From JBOGJG01 sp050747825 (GTDB lineage: Bacteria; Acidobacteriota; UBA6911; RPQK01; JBOGJG01), in contig JBOGJG010000180.1 in NCBI GenBank assembly GCA_050747825.1, positions 1 to 22,577 on the forward strand: a stretch of DNA of 22,577 nt, read 5' to 3'. Position 1 is the first letter of the stretch. Each line of letters begins with the position of its first letter. The notes under the pieces were generated by a model that made no database searches, was not told the origin of the DNA, and worked only from the letters and a program-made list of their open reading frames with translations. Shown one piece after another: positions 15,284 to 22,516 of this stretch. The position numbers and the translations under genes were made by a program.

Positions 15284-16922
15284 ATACTTCATCACTTGCA
15301 TTTTCTTAGGCCTGGCTTGCTGTACCCTCCTCCCCGCTCAAAAATTCTACGCCGATGATCCCATTTGGGAGGTGCCGGAAATTCCTATCCCAAAACCCCA
15401 GGCGGTTGACAGGAGTGAAATTCTGGATTTCCTGGAGAACGAGTATCTGCGGGACTCCAAAGGGCCCCTACACCCGGCACAGAACGTCAACACCCTGGGA
15501 GAAGTGCCCGACTCAAGCTGGTTCACCAACCGGATCGGACTTCACCCCATGAGCATTGAGGAACTGGTGCGCGGCCCTGATCGGTCCGATGGCCCCGATA
15601 TGTCATCCCCCTGGATTATCACCTCGCCCAAGATGGAAGGGGACACTCCCGGATTCGTGATCGAAGACGGCCGCGGCGACATCTACTTTCTGAAAATCGA
15701 TCCTGCCGGCTATCCGCAGCTCACCACCTCGGCAGAGGTGATCGCAACCAAATTTTTCTACGCCTTTGGCTATCATGTCCCTGAGAACTATTTGGTGTTC
15801 ATCCGGCCGGAAAATCTGCAAATCGGTCCCAAGACTGAAATTAAGACTCAGTCAGGGAAGACGCGAAAGATGAGACGGGAAGACCTCAACGGCATGCTCC
15901 AGAAGACCCCGCGCCTGGCGGATGGAAGCATTCAGGTAGTGGCCAGTTTGGCTGTCTCGGGTAAACCCCTCGGTGAATTCAAGTACTGGGGAGTCAGATC
16001 CGATGACCCCAATGACATCATTGCTCACCAGCATCACCGGGAACTTCGAGGCATGCGCGTTTTTGCCGCCTGGTTGAATCACGTTGACGCTGATGCTATG
16101 AACACGCTCGATACCTTCATCGGTGATGAGGAATCGGGCTTTGTCAGACACTACCTGTTAGATTTTGGATCCACGCTGGGCAGTGGTGGCCACATGCCGC
16201 AGATGCGGCGCTCGGGCCACGAGTCGATTGTTGAGTGGACTCCGATACTGAAGCGTGCCATCAGTTTTGGCATCTGGGAAGCCGAGTGGCAAAACATCGC
16301 TTATCCCGACTACCCTTCCATAGGGCATTTTGAAGCCCGGCACTTTAAGCCCGACGAGTGGAAGCCGCACTATGTGAATCCGGCTTTTTCACGGATGACT
16401 TTAAGCGATGCTCTATGGGCCACTCGTACGGTGATGAGGTTCAATGACCGCGTCATTCGGGCCCTGGTCGAAACCGGGCAACTGGTCGATGCACGGGCGG
16501 AAGAGTATCTGGTGGATACTCTGATTGAGCGGCGCGACAGGATCGTCCAGCACTACCTGTCTTTGACCAATCCGCTGGACGAGTTCAGAATATCGAACAC
16601 TGGAAATCCGAACCTTTCCCTGGAATTCACCAACCTGGGATTGGCAGCGAAAGTGGGACCAGCCGGATCTTACCAGTACCAGTGGTTTCACTTCGACAAC
16701 CAGCGCCAGGCCCTGGAACCGCTGGGCGCAAACGGAGATGGGGGAGTCGCGAAAAAAGCTCTTTCATCGACAACATCGATCCCATTCCCCAGCGCCAACT
16801 CCCCCTACCTGATGGTCCGCATCAGGATACTCGGACCCATTTCGGGCTGGAAAAAGAACGTGAACGTCTACATCCGCACCGATCCCACACCCATCATAGT
16901 TGGAATTGAGAGGGAAGAGTGA
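15273..16922 (+). CDS. Secreted protein with kinase-like active-site motifs, uncharacterised
   Basis: A 549-residue protein with a signal peptide (MKPRYFITCIFLGLACCTLLPAQ, likely cut after LPA). I do not recognise a named family. Its order of motifs resembles a protein-kinase or HipA-like fold: GRGDIYFLKIDP with K141, TSAEVIATKFFYAFGYHVPEN with E155, WLNHVDADAMNTLD with D272-x4-N277 (as in HRDxxxxN), and HYLLDFGSTLGS with D297-F-G. Spacing of the last two (20 residues from N277 to D297) fits a catalytic loop and metal loop. After about 440 a short beta-rich tail follows. If active it would phosphorylate something outside the cytoplasm, as Fam20 or CotH proteins do. The kinase reading is inference. 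It overlaps the aconitase stop by 11 bases. Confidence 0.75.
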   Translation: MKPRYFITCIFLGLACCTLLPAQKFYADDPIWEVPEIPIPKPQAVDRSEILDFLENEYLRDSKGPLHPAQNVNTLGEVPDSSWFTNRIGLHPMSIEELVRGPDRSDGPDMSSPWIITSPKMEGDTPGFVIEDGRGDIYFLKIDPAGYPQLTTSAEVIATKFFYAFGYHVPENYLVFIRPENLQIGPKTEIKTQSGKTRKMRREDLNGMLQKTPRLADGSIQVVASLAVSGKPLGEFKYWGVRSDDPNDIIAHQHHRELRGMRVFAAWLNHVDADAMNTLDTFIGDEESGFVRHYLLDFGSTLGSGGHMPQMRRSGHESIVEWTPILKRAISFGIWEAEWQNIAYPDYPSIGHFEARHFKPDEWKPHYVNPAFSRMTLSDALWATRTVMRFNDRVIRALVETGQLVDARAEEYLVDTLIERRDRIVQHYLSLTNPLDEFRISNTGNPNLSLEFTNLGLAAKVGPAGSYQYQWFHFDNQRQALEPLGANGDGGVAKKALSSTTSIPFPSANSPYLMVRIRILGPISGWKKNVNVYIRTDPTPIIVGIEREE

Positions 16923-16933
16923 GTAAGCTGGTG

Positions 16934-16972
16934 GCGTGACCGGTGTCAGGTACCAGGTGTCAGGTGTCACGC
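16934..16972. repeat. GTGTCAG heptamer array bounded by an inverted repeat
   Basis: GTGTCAG, GTACCAG, GTGTCAG and GTGTCAC run at a 7-base period from about 16943. The block is bounded by a perfect inverted repeat GCGTGAC (16934-16940) and GTCACGC (16966-16972). It ends one base before the ATG of the DUF1080-like gene, exactly where a ribosome site should be, and no Shine-Dalgarno is present. Confidence 0.85.
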
Positions 16973-16973
16973 G

Positions 16974-17579
16974 ATGCTGATCGCTGCGGTTTACTCTATA
17001 TCTTGTTTTTTCTTCGGCCTCCAGCCTCCAGCCTCCAGCCTCTTTGACGGCCAGACCCTCGCCAACTGGGAAATCACCAACTTCGGAGGCCAGGGCGCCG
17101 TGTACGTCGAAGACGGCGCCTTGATTCTAGAGCGAGGCGACTCCATGACGGGCGTCACGTGGTCAGGTGGCGAGTTGCCGATTGTGAATTATGAGATCGC
17201 GCTGGAGGCGGCGCGCCTGAGTGGAAATGATTTCTTCTGCGGCCTGACTTTCCCCGTAAACGAGTCAAACTGCAGCCTGATCATAGGCGGCTGGGGAGGG
17301 GGGCTGGTGGGACTTTCGAGTCTCGACGGTGCTGATGCCTCTGAAAACGAGACCATGCGGGTGATGAGCTTTCGGGAAGGCCAGTGGTATCGCATTCGCC
17401 TCAAGGTGACCGAGGGCAGGATCGAGGCGTGGATAGAGGATGAGAAGGTAGTGGATGTCGCAACCGAAGGCCGGCAGATCTCCATCCGGCCGGAAGTTTA
17501 CCTCTCCCAACCGCTCGGATTCTCCACCTGGGTCACTACGGCGGCGCTCCGAAACATCCGAATGAAGCGGCTGGAGTAG
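16974..17579 (+). CDS. DUF1080-like secreted lectin-fold protein
   Basis: A 201-residue protein. After a hydrophobic start (MLIAAVYSISCFFFGLQPPASS) it has LFDGQTLANWEITNFGGQG, the opening of the DUF1080 / 3-keto-disaccharide hydrolase-like concanavalin fold. Strands with WYRIRLKVTEGRIEAWIEDEKVV and a closing LRNIRMKRL strand are typical of that jelly roll. It is shorter than most DUF1080 domains, so binding rather than catalysis is possible. Residues of about 15-22 (LQPPASSL) are encoded by three GCCTCCA heptamers. The only later Met is residue 57, inside the domain, so the upstream start is needed. Same strand as, and 51 bases after, the kinase-like gene. Confidence 0.75.
   Translation: MLIAAVYSISCFFFGLQPPASSLFDGQTLANWEITNFGGQGAVYVEDGALILERGDSMTGVTWSGGELPIVNYEIALEAARLSGNDFFCGLTFPVNESNCSLIIGGWGGGLVGLSSLDGADASENETMRVMSFREGQWYRIRLKVTEGRIEAWIEDEKVVDVATEGRQISIRPEVYLSQPLGFSTWVTTAALRNIRMKRLE
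17019..17041. repeat. GCCTCCA heptamers inside a signal-peptide coding region
   Basis: GCCTCCA three times, then a partial GC. Three units equal 21 bases, so the run keeps frame and encodes seven residues. The word is the same as at 13283-13310, 3.7 kb away. Confidence 0.88.
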
Positions 17580-17580
17580 G

Positions 17581-17594
17581 CCTGAGGCCTCAGG
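17581..17594. repeat. CCTGAGGCCTCAGG perfect palindrome over the terB stop
   Basis: A 14-base perfect palindrome made of two abutting, inverted heptamers (CCTGAGG and CCTCAGG). It lies between the convergent DUF1080-like and TerB-like genes and contains the TerB stop (17590-17592). Going rightwards it is followed by TTCTTTTT, so it could weakly help end transcription from the left. Confidence 0.8.
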
Positions 17595-18120
17595 ACTTCT
17601 TTTTAAACACCGACAGGTGCTCCCGGTAGGCCGAGCGAGTCGCGATAAAGTCGCGATGTTCCAGATTCAGCTCGCGGGCGATCTGTCGAATCACCCGGTC
17701 CTCCACCATGGAAATCGTCTCATCGGTTGACGATAATGCGAATAAACAGTTGAGCAGACTCAACTTCTGATCTCTGCCGGCGATCTTGTTGAATTCCCGG
17801 GTCACCAGAAAATCCTCGGTGCCGCCGAAAAGCTTATTCTGAGTCTTGGCAATTTGGACCACGATGATTGCCTGCTCCTCAGTCAGCCTGCCCGTCTCCA
17901 TGACGATTCGCTCCATCTCGCGGGCCTCATCCTCAGTGATCTTCATATCGGCGTGAGCCACCCGGCTGAGTATGTAAGCGAAGGCCGCAATGTAGCGGGC
18001 GTTCTCGGGGTCGAGCGCGTCCAGTTTACGCGTAATCTTGCGGACGCTCTCCGTCTCTGCTGAAATCGCCTGATTCTCGCTCTCCCTGGGCTGCAGTCCT
18101 AAGAATCTAAGAAGAGACAT
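17590..18120 (-). CDS. TerB family protein
   Basis: A 176-residue, mostly helical protein with the TerB (tellurite-resistance B) fold. YIAAFAYILSRVAHADMKITEDEAREMERIV carries the acidic metal-binding turn (HAD...TEDE), followed by EEQAIIVVQIA, LLNCLFALSSTDETISMVEDRVIRQIARELNL with a second acidic turn (TDETIS), and the closing YREHLSVFKK. Known TerB-fold proteins bind divalent metal and associate with membranes or envelope stress systems; the function here is unknown. No other ter genes are nearby, so tellurite resistance should not be assumed. Its stop lies in a heptamer palindrome. Confidence 0.85.
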   Translation of the reverse strand: MSLLRFLGLQPRESENQAISAETESVRKITRKLDALDPENARYIAAFAYILSRVAHADMKITEDEAREMERIVMETGRLTEEQAIIVVQIAKTQNKLFGGTEDFLVTREFNKIAGRDQKLSLLNCLFALSSTDETISMVEDRVIRQIARELNLEHRDFIATRSAYREHLSVFKKKS

Positions 18121-18165
18121 GGGGTCATTCTAACACGCGGGTAGGGAGGGAAAAATTACCTGGGT

Positions 18166-18298
18166 GAGGCCTGAGGCTAGGCTTTAAAAAACCCGCAACC
18201 TCACAAAAAATGCGGGATCTTACTGAATAGGTCCAAGTTTTGCTGCAATCTCGGATGCCCAGTTTTTTCTCAGGCCTCAGGCCTCAAGCCTCAGGCCT
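18166..18298. repeat. CCTGAGG/CCTCAGG heptamer inverted repeat
   Basis: Left arm GAGGCCTGAGGCTAGGC (18166-18182). Right arm (18269-18298) has four TCAGGCC-type units, one reading TCAAGCC. The two are complementary in part and enclose an 86-base core. The left arm is followed by TTTAAAA and the right arm by TTTAAAA. The right arm ends just before the AAAAGGAGG ribosome site of the glycine-zipper gene. Confidence 0.88.
18185..18216 (-). terminator. Possible rho-independent terminator on the minus strand
   Basis: Read on the minus strand, CCCGCA, a 13-base loop and TGCGGG form a 6-bp GC-rich stem, followed at once by TTTTTT. It lies upstream of terB on terB's own strand, so it could block read-through into terB or act in its leader. 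The long loop keeps confidence modest. Confidence 0.45.
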
Positions 18299-18314
18299 TT
18301 AAAAGGAGGTCAAC

Positions 18315-18911
18315 ATGATGTTAGGTAGCAAACAGATCGCAGTCATTGCTTTAGCAGGGGTGATGGTCGTCGGGTTATGGATTTGGAGCACCAACGACGA
18401 TCGCACGCCTGCCTGGTTTGAAAAAGAATACGGCTTGACCAATGCTTACTCCGAGGAAGTGCTCACTCCCGGAGGAGCGATGGAAGCCACTATCGTGCCG
18501 GTGACGCTGGCGGATGGACGCACGGCACAACTGGTCGTTCCCAAAGAACGTTCACAGGAGACGCTTTATCTGCGTGACTCCAATGGAGGGCTACATCCGG
18601 TCGTTTACGCTGATCAGGGCGTGAGCCGGGATGAATTCATCCGTTCGGAACCGGTGATCGTAGAGCCGCAGGCAGCCCCGGCTCGACGGGCGGCGCCCGC
18701 CACATCGAGCGCGCCGGCAAGAGTGGAAGAGGATGATAATAAGCGCTCCTGGGAGGAAGAGGTTCTGATCGTGGCTGGTAGCGCCGGCGCCGGCGCCGGA
18801 ATCGGAGCCATCGCGGGAGGCAAGAAAGGAGCCGCCATTGGCGCCGCCTCCGGAGGTGTAGCGGGACTGATCTACGATCTGGCGACGAGAGATAAGGATA
18901 AAGATAACTAA
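18315..18911 (+). CDS. Membrane-anchored glycine-zipper protein
   Basis: A 198-residue protein of unknown role. A hydrophobic segment at about 8-24 (IAVIALAGVMVVGLWIW) anchors it. The middle (about 50-120) is soluble, with a small beta-like part (VTLADGRTAQLVVPKE) and an Ala/Pro-rich linker. The C-terminus has a glycine zipper (GSAGAGAGIGAIAGGKKGAA then IGAASGGVAGLIYDLATR, about 152-190) that would insert in a membrane or self-associate, as in YMGG-like and outer-membrane 'Gly-zipper' proteins. It ends in a charged DKDKDN tail. Start at 18315 has an excellent AAAAGGAGG; the ATG-ATG pair leaves the exact first codon open by one residue. Codon use is like that of its neighbours. Confidence 0.8.
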   Translation: MMLGSKQIAVIALAGVMVVGLWIWSTNDDRTPAWFEKEYGLTNAYSEEVLTPGGAMEATIVPVTLADGRTAQLVVPKERSQETLYLRDSNGGLHPVVYADQGVSRDEFIRSEPVIVEPQAAPARRAAPATSSAPARVEEDDNKRSWEEEVLIVAGSAGAGAGIGAIAGGKKGAAIGAASGGVAGLIYDLATRDKDKDN

Positions 18912-18937
18912 ATCCGTGCAATCCGTGGCTGACTACT

Positions 18938-20764
18938 TTACTCCACGGTCACGGACTTCGCGAGGTTTCGCGGCTGGTCTATTTCACAGCCGTTCTCGCG
19001 GGCGATGTAGTAGGCCAGAAGCTGCAGCGGGATGATGGTGAGCAGCGGCGAGAACAACTCGGCCGTGGCCGGAATTTCAATCACGTCCGTACACGCCCGG
19101 GCCAGGTCCTGATCGTCTTCGACTCCTAGGCCGATGATCGGACCGTTCCTCGCCTTGATCTGCTCGATATTGCTCATCATCTTTTCAAAGCTGCTATCAC
19201 GGGGCGCCAGGCAAACCGATGGGAAGTTCTCGTCGATCAGCGCTATGGGACCATGCTTCATTTCCCCGGCCGCATAGGCTTCGGCGTGGAGATACGAGAT
19301 TTCCTTGAGTTTCAGCGCCCCTTCGAGCGCAATCGGATAGTTGAGCTTGCGCCCGATATAGAGGAAATTCCGGTATCCGGCATAGCGCCGGGCAATCGCT
19401 TCGATTTCAGAAGATCTCTCGAGAATCTGCTCGATCTTATCCGGAATGGAGCACAGTTCCCGGATAAAAGCTTTTCCCTCATCGACCGAGGTCTGCTGAT
19501 TACGCGCCAGAAGGAGCGTAATCAAGTAAAGGATAGCCAGTTGCGAGGTAAAGGCCTTGGTTGAAGCCACACCGATTTCCGGGCCGGCATGGTTGTAAAC
19601 GCCCGCCAGGGTTTCCCGCGCGATACTGCTTCCCACCACATTGACAAGGCCCAGCACCGGGACTCCTTTTCGTTTAGCCTCCCGCAGAGCTGCCAATGTG
19701 TCCGCCGTTTCTCCGGACTGGCTGATGACCAGCACCACCGTTCCTTCCCGCAAATTGAGCCTGCGGTAACGAAACTCGGAAGCCATGTCCACTTCCACGC
19801 TGATGTTGGTGGCCGATTCCAGGATGTAGCGTCCCAGAAGTCCGGCATAGTAGGAGGTGCCGCAGGAGACGATGATCAGGTGGTTCATCTCCAGTAGCTG
19901 GTTCTGAACGCGCTCGAGTCCTCCCAGCTTGGAAATGCCGTCGGCTTCCAGCAGGCGTCCTCGGATGGCGTTTCGGACCGCTTCCGGCTGCTCGTGGATC
20001 TCCTTGAGCATGAAGTGAGGAAATCCCTGCTTTTCGGCAGCGTCAATATCCCAGTCCACGGTCTGAGTGCGGCGCGAAAGGTGTCCGGCATGAACATCGG
20101 TGATGTCGTAACCCTGGGGAGTTAGAGTAGCCACATCATTGTCTTCCAGATAGATGACTTGCTTGGTATGGCTGACCAGGGCGGAGACATCCGAGGCGGC
20201 GAAGATCTCGCCTTCTCCAATTCCCAGAATCAAAGGGCTGCTCCGGCGCGCGACCACGATTGTCTCCGGATGATCGGCTGAAATCACGCCCATCCCGAAA
20301 GTGCCTTCCACGCGCCGAAGCACGTTGATGACGGCCTCCTGCAGACTGCCGTTCAGGTTGTCCTCAATAAGATGCGCCAGGACCTCGCTGTCGGTTTCAG
20401 AGGCGAAAGTGTGTCCTTTAATCAGTAAATGGCTCTTCAGTTCCTGGTAATTTTCGATGATGCCGTTATGGACGACGAAAATCTGCTTCTTGCAGTCTCC
20501 ATGGGGATGAGCGTTTTCCTCGGAGGGTTTACCGTGCGTGGCCCAGCGGGTATGCGCGATGCCTGCGCAGGCCCGCCACTGGACGCCGTTGAGGCGGGCT
20601 TCCAGCGCCTCGATCTTTCCCACAGCCCGGTGGCACTGCACTCCGCCGTTTTCAAAAATCGCCAGGCCGCTGGAGTCATATCCACGGTACTCCAGGCGAT
20701 GCAGCCCTTCCAGCAGGACGGGTGCTGCCGGCCTGTTCCCCAGATAGCAGACGATCCCGCACAT
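18938..20764 (-). CDS. glmS: Glutamine-fructose-6-phosphate aminotransferase (isomerising)
   Basis: GlmS makes glucosamine-6-phosphate from fructose-6-phosphate and glutamine, the entry to UDP-GlcNAc, peptidoglycan and LPS. The 608-residue length is standard (E. coli 609). The N-terminal nucleophile is Cys2 (MCGIVCYLG), with HTRWATHG (about 89) and the glutaminase EDNDVATLT. Two SIS domains follow (VSCGTSYYAGLLGR; YIGRKLNYPIALEGALKLKE, EMKHGPIALID), and the C-terminus NLAKSVTVE is canonical. 28 bases downstream of the DegT-family gene on the same strand, so probably co-transcribed. No glmS ribozyme expected or seen. Confidence 0.98.
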   Translation of the reverse strand: MCGIVCYLGNRPAAPVLLEGLHRLEYRGYDSSGLAIFENGGVQCHRAVGKIEALEARLNGVQWRACAGIAHTRWATHGKPSEENAHPHGDCKKQIFVVHNGIIENYQELKSHLLIKGHTFASETDSEVLAHLIEDNLNGSLQEAVINVLRRVEGTFGMGVISADHPETIVVARRSSPLILGIGEGEIFAASDVSALVSHTKQVIYLEDNDVATLTPQGYDITDVHAGHLSRRTQTVDWDIDAAEKQGFPHFMLKEIHEQPEAVRNAIRGRLLEADGISKLGGLERVQNQLLEMNHLIIVSCGTSYYAGLLGRYILESATNISVEVDMASEFRYRRLNLREGTVVLVISQSGETADTLAALREAKRKGVPVLGLVNVVGSSIARETLAGVYNHAGPEIGVASTKAFTSQLAILYLITLLLARNQQTSVDEGKAFIRELCSIPDKIEQILERSSEIEAIARRYAGYRNFLYIGRKLNYPIALEGALKLKEISYLHAEAYAAGEMKHGPIALIDENFPSVCLAPRDSSFEKMMSNIEQIKARNGPIIGLGVEDDQDLARACTDVIEIPATAELFSPLLTIIPLQLLAYYIARENGCEIDQPRNLAKSVTVE

Positions 20765-20788
20765 GTGTTCATCATACCAGTACCGGTG

Positions 20789-20823
20789 GGGGTCAGGATA
20801 CTGAGTATGGGGTCAGATCTTGA
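20789..20823. repeat. Two GGGGTCAGNAT copies at the 3' end of the DegT gene
   Basis: GGGGTCAGGAT (20789-20799) and GGGGTCAGATC (20809-20819, running on as TTGAT) are direct copies 20 bases apart. The second equals the end of the palindrome at 9817-9879. On the coding strand these supply the last residues of the aminotransferase (QDLTPYSVS) and its stop. Confidence 0.8.
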
Positions 20824-21947
20824 TAAAAATCGCGGATCGATTGCACCACGTGATCCTGCTGCTGCAGGGACAATTCCGGGTAGATCGGTAAGGCCAGGCT
20901 TTCTTTTGCCAGGCGCTCCGATACGGGGAAGTCTCCTTCCTTATATCCCAGGAATTCGAAGCACTTCTGCAAGTGAAGCGGGACAGGATAATAAATCGCG
21001 GTGGAAATGCGGCGCTGCTTCAAAAATTCCTGAAGCTGGTCCCGCTTGCTGCACTCAATGACGAACTGGTTGTAGACGTGCGTATTCCCCTCCTGCTCGC
21101 TGGGCAACTTGATCGTTTCTTCCAAACCGTAATTGCGGAACAGCTCGCGATAGCGAGCCGCGTTTTCACGCCTCTTATCCGACCAGCTTTCGAGACGCCG
21201 GAGCTTGGCCAGCAGCACCGCCGCATTGACCGTATCCAGACGGCTGTTGAAACCGACCACATGGTGGTAGTACTTGGGCGTGCCGCCGTGCACGCGCAGG
21301 ATCTTCACTCTGGCGATGAAATCTTCATCATTGCTGACGATCATCCCTCCGTCCCCGATCCCGCCCAGGTTCTTGGATGGGAAAAAACTGAGGCAGGCGC
21401 AGCGGCCAAAGTTTCCGATGTTCATATCTTTTCCAGCGAGCCGCTGCCTGGCTCCAATGGCCTGGGCGGCGTCCTCGATCAGGTGGATGCCATGCCGTTG
21501 GGCCACTTCAATGAGCGGCTTCATGTCGGCGCACTGGCCAAACAGGTGCACGGGGATAAGTGCCTTGCTCCGAGCCGTGATTTGAACCTCGATTTGATCG
21601 GGCCGGATGTTGAAAGTCTCCTCATCGACATCCACGAAAACCGGCCTCGCCCCCACGTTGTGGATTGCTCCGGCCGTTGCAAAGAAGGTGTAGGGAGTAG
21701 TGATCACCTCGTCTCCAGGTCCGATATCGCAGGCCTTCAGGGCCAGCAGCAGGGCATCCGTCCCCGAGGCCACGGCTGCGGCTGAACTGGCCTGCACAAA
21801 AGCCGCAATCTGCGTTTCCAGTTCAGCTACCTGAGTTCCCAGGACAAAGTTAGTGGCGTCCAGAACCGAGGCAAGGGCGTCGTCGATATCCTCACGGAGA
21901 CTTTCGGTTTGAGCTTTCAAATCCAAGAGAGGCACTTCGCAAATCAT
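20793..21947 (-). CDS. DegT/DnrJ/EryC1/StrS family PLP aminotransferase
   Basis: A 384-residue sugar aminotransferase of the DegT/DnrJ family, which transfers an amino group (from glutamate or glutamine) to a keto-sugar nucleotide. It has SGTDALLLAL (61-70), the cofactor-binding TTPYTFFATAGAI, the Asp of HLIEDAAQAIGA (D159), and the PLP lysine K192 in FFPSKNLGGIGDGG. C-terminal parts (VYNQFVIEC, ISTAIYYPVPLH) are typical. The best matches I recall are enzymes for UDP-2-acetamido-3-keto sugars (WbpE/WlbC type) with the PHLQ-like PLHLQKCF. The last nine residues come from a GGGGTCAGATC repeat and are probably not native. Upstream of glmS on the same strand, which supports an envelope amino-sugar role. 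Confidence 0.93.
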   Translation of the reverse strand: MICEVPLLDLKAQTESLREDIDDALASVLDATNFVLGTQVAELETQIAAFVQASSAAAVASGTDALLLALKACDIGPGDEVITTPYTFFATAGAIHNVGARPVFVDVDEETFNIRPDQIEVQITARSKALIPVHLFGQCADMKPLIEVAQRHGIHLIEDAAQAIGARQRLAGKDMNIGNFGRCACLSFFPSKNLGGIGDGGMIVSNDEDFIARVKILRVHGGTPKYYHHVVGFNSRLDTVNAAVLLAKLRRLESWSDKRRENAARYRELFRNYGLEETIKLPSEQEGNTHVYNQFVIECSKRDQLQEFLKQRRISTAIYYPVPLHLQKCFEFLGYKEGDFPVSERLAKESLALPIYPELSLQQQDHVVQSIRDFYQDLTPYSVS

Positions 21948-22105
21948 GGCAGAAATTATCCGGCAAAAAATTCCACAGTAAAAGAGGCATTGTGGAAAAG
22001 TTCCCCCGCGAAGGACCGAAGGGTCTAATGAGATTCGAATAGAGACAGCGTTTCTGCCCAGGGCATATCAGTTGCCTACAACATGCTACGAGGGGGTGAA
22101 ATCCA

Positions 22106-22516
22106 ATGGGTAAAGTCGACGCGCAAGTATTAAAGGAGGAGAGTCTTATGCAGCCGCTCCAGTCCGGAAGCCAGCTTCTTTTCGTTGATGATGAGAAAAC
22201 CTTTCAGGAGTATGTTACTGAAAACCTTGGAGGGCACGGTTATGAGGTCATTACGGCGGATTACTGGCAGGAAGCAAAAAACCTGATTAGCGGCCAGAAT
22301 ATTAGACCGGACATCGTTTTTTATCGACCCCGCCCCCCCCAAACCCGCCGGCTCGACCTTCAGCAGGTCTGCTGGGAGGTTGATGAGATACCGCTGGTGG
22401 TGGTCTCCTCGGGACGTGATCCCCAGGAAATTGTGCAGGCGATCCGACTGGGAGCGACAGATTATCTCTGCAAACCCATAGCAGCCTGTGGTGAAAGTCC
22501 TGAGGGGTCGTGTTAG
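22106..22516 (+). CDS. Receiver-domain (response regulator) fragment, damaged
   Basis: A receiver domain with the acidic pair and Glu (VDDE, 27-30), Ser in VVVSS (101), GATDYLCKP with Lys123, but Arg74 where the phosphorylated Asp should be (PDIVFYRPRPP). Shifting frame by one base at the T6 run (22317-22322) reads FIDPAPP and restores the Asp; the C8 run (22333-22340) could shift it back. After CKPI the sequence (AACGESPEGSC) no longer fits a receiver, and the gene is probably cut off by foreign DNA. Two starts are possible: 22106 after GGGGGTGA, or 22148 after AAAGGAGGA, which begins nearer the domain and has the better ribosome site. Role and partner kinase unknown. Confidence 0.65.
   Translation: MGKVDAQVLKEESLMQPLQSGSQLLFVDDEKTFQEYVTENLGGHGYEVITADYWQEAKNLISGQNIRPDIVFYRPRPPQTRRLDLQQVCWEVDEIPLVVVSSGRDPQEIVQAIRLGATDYLCKPIAACGESPEGSC

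Noticed and set aside
17590..18120. Tellurite resistance operon
   Set aside because: Only a TerB-like fold is present; no terC, terD or terZ nearby.
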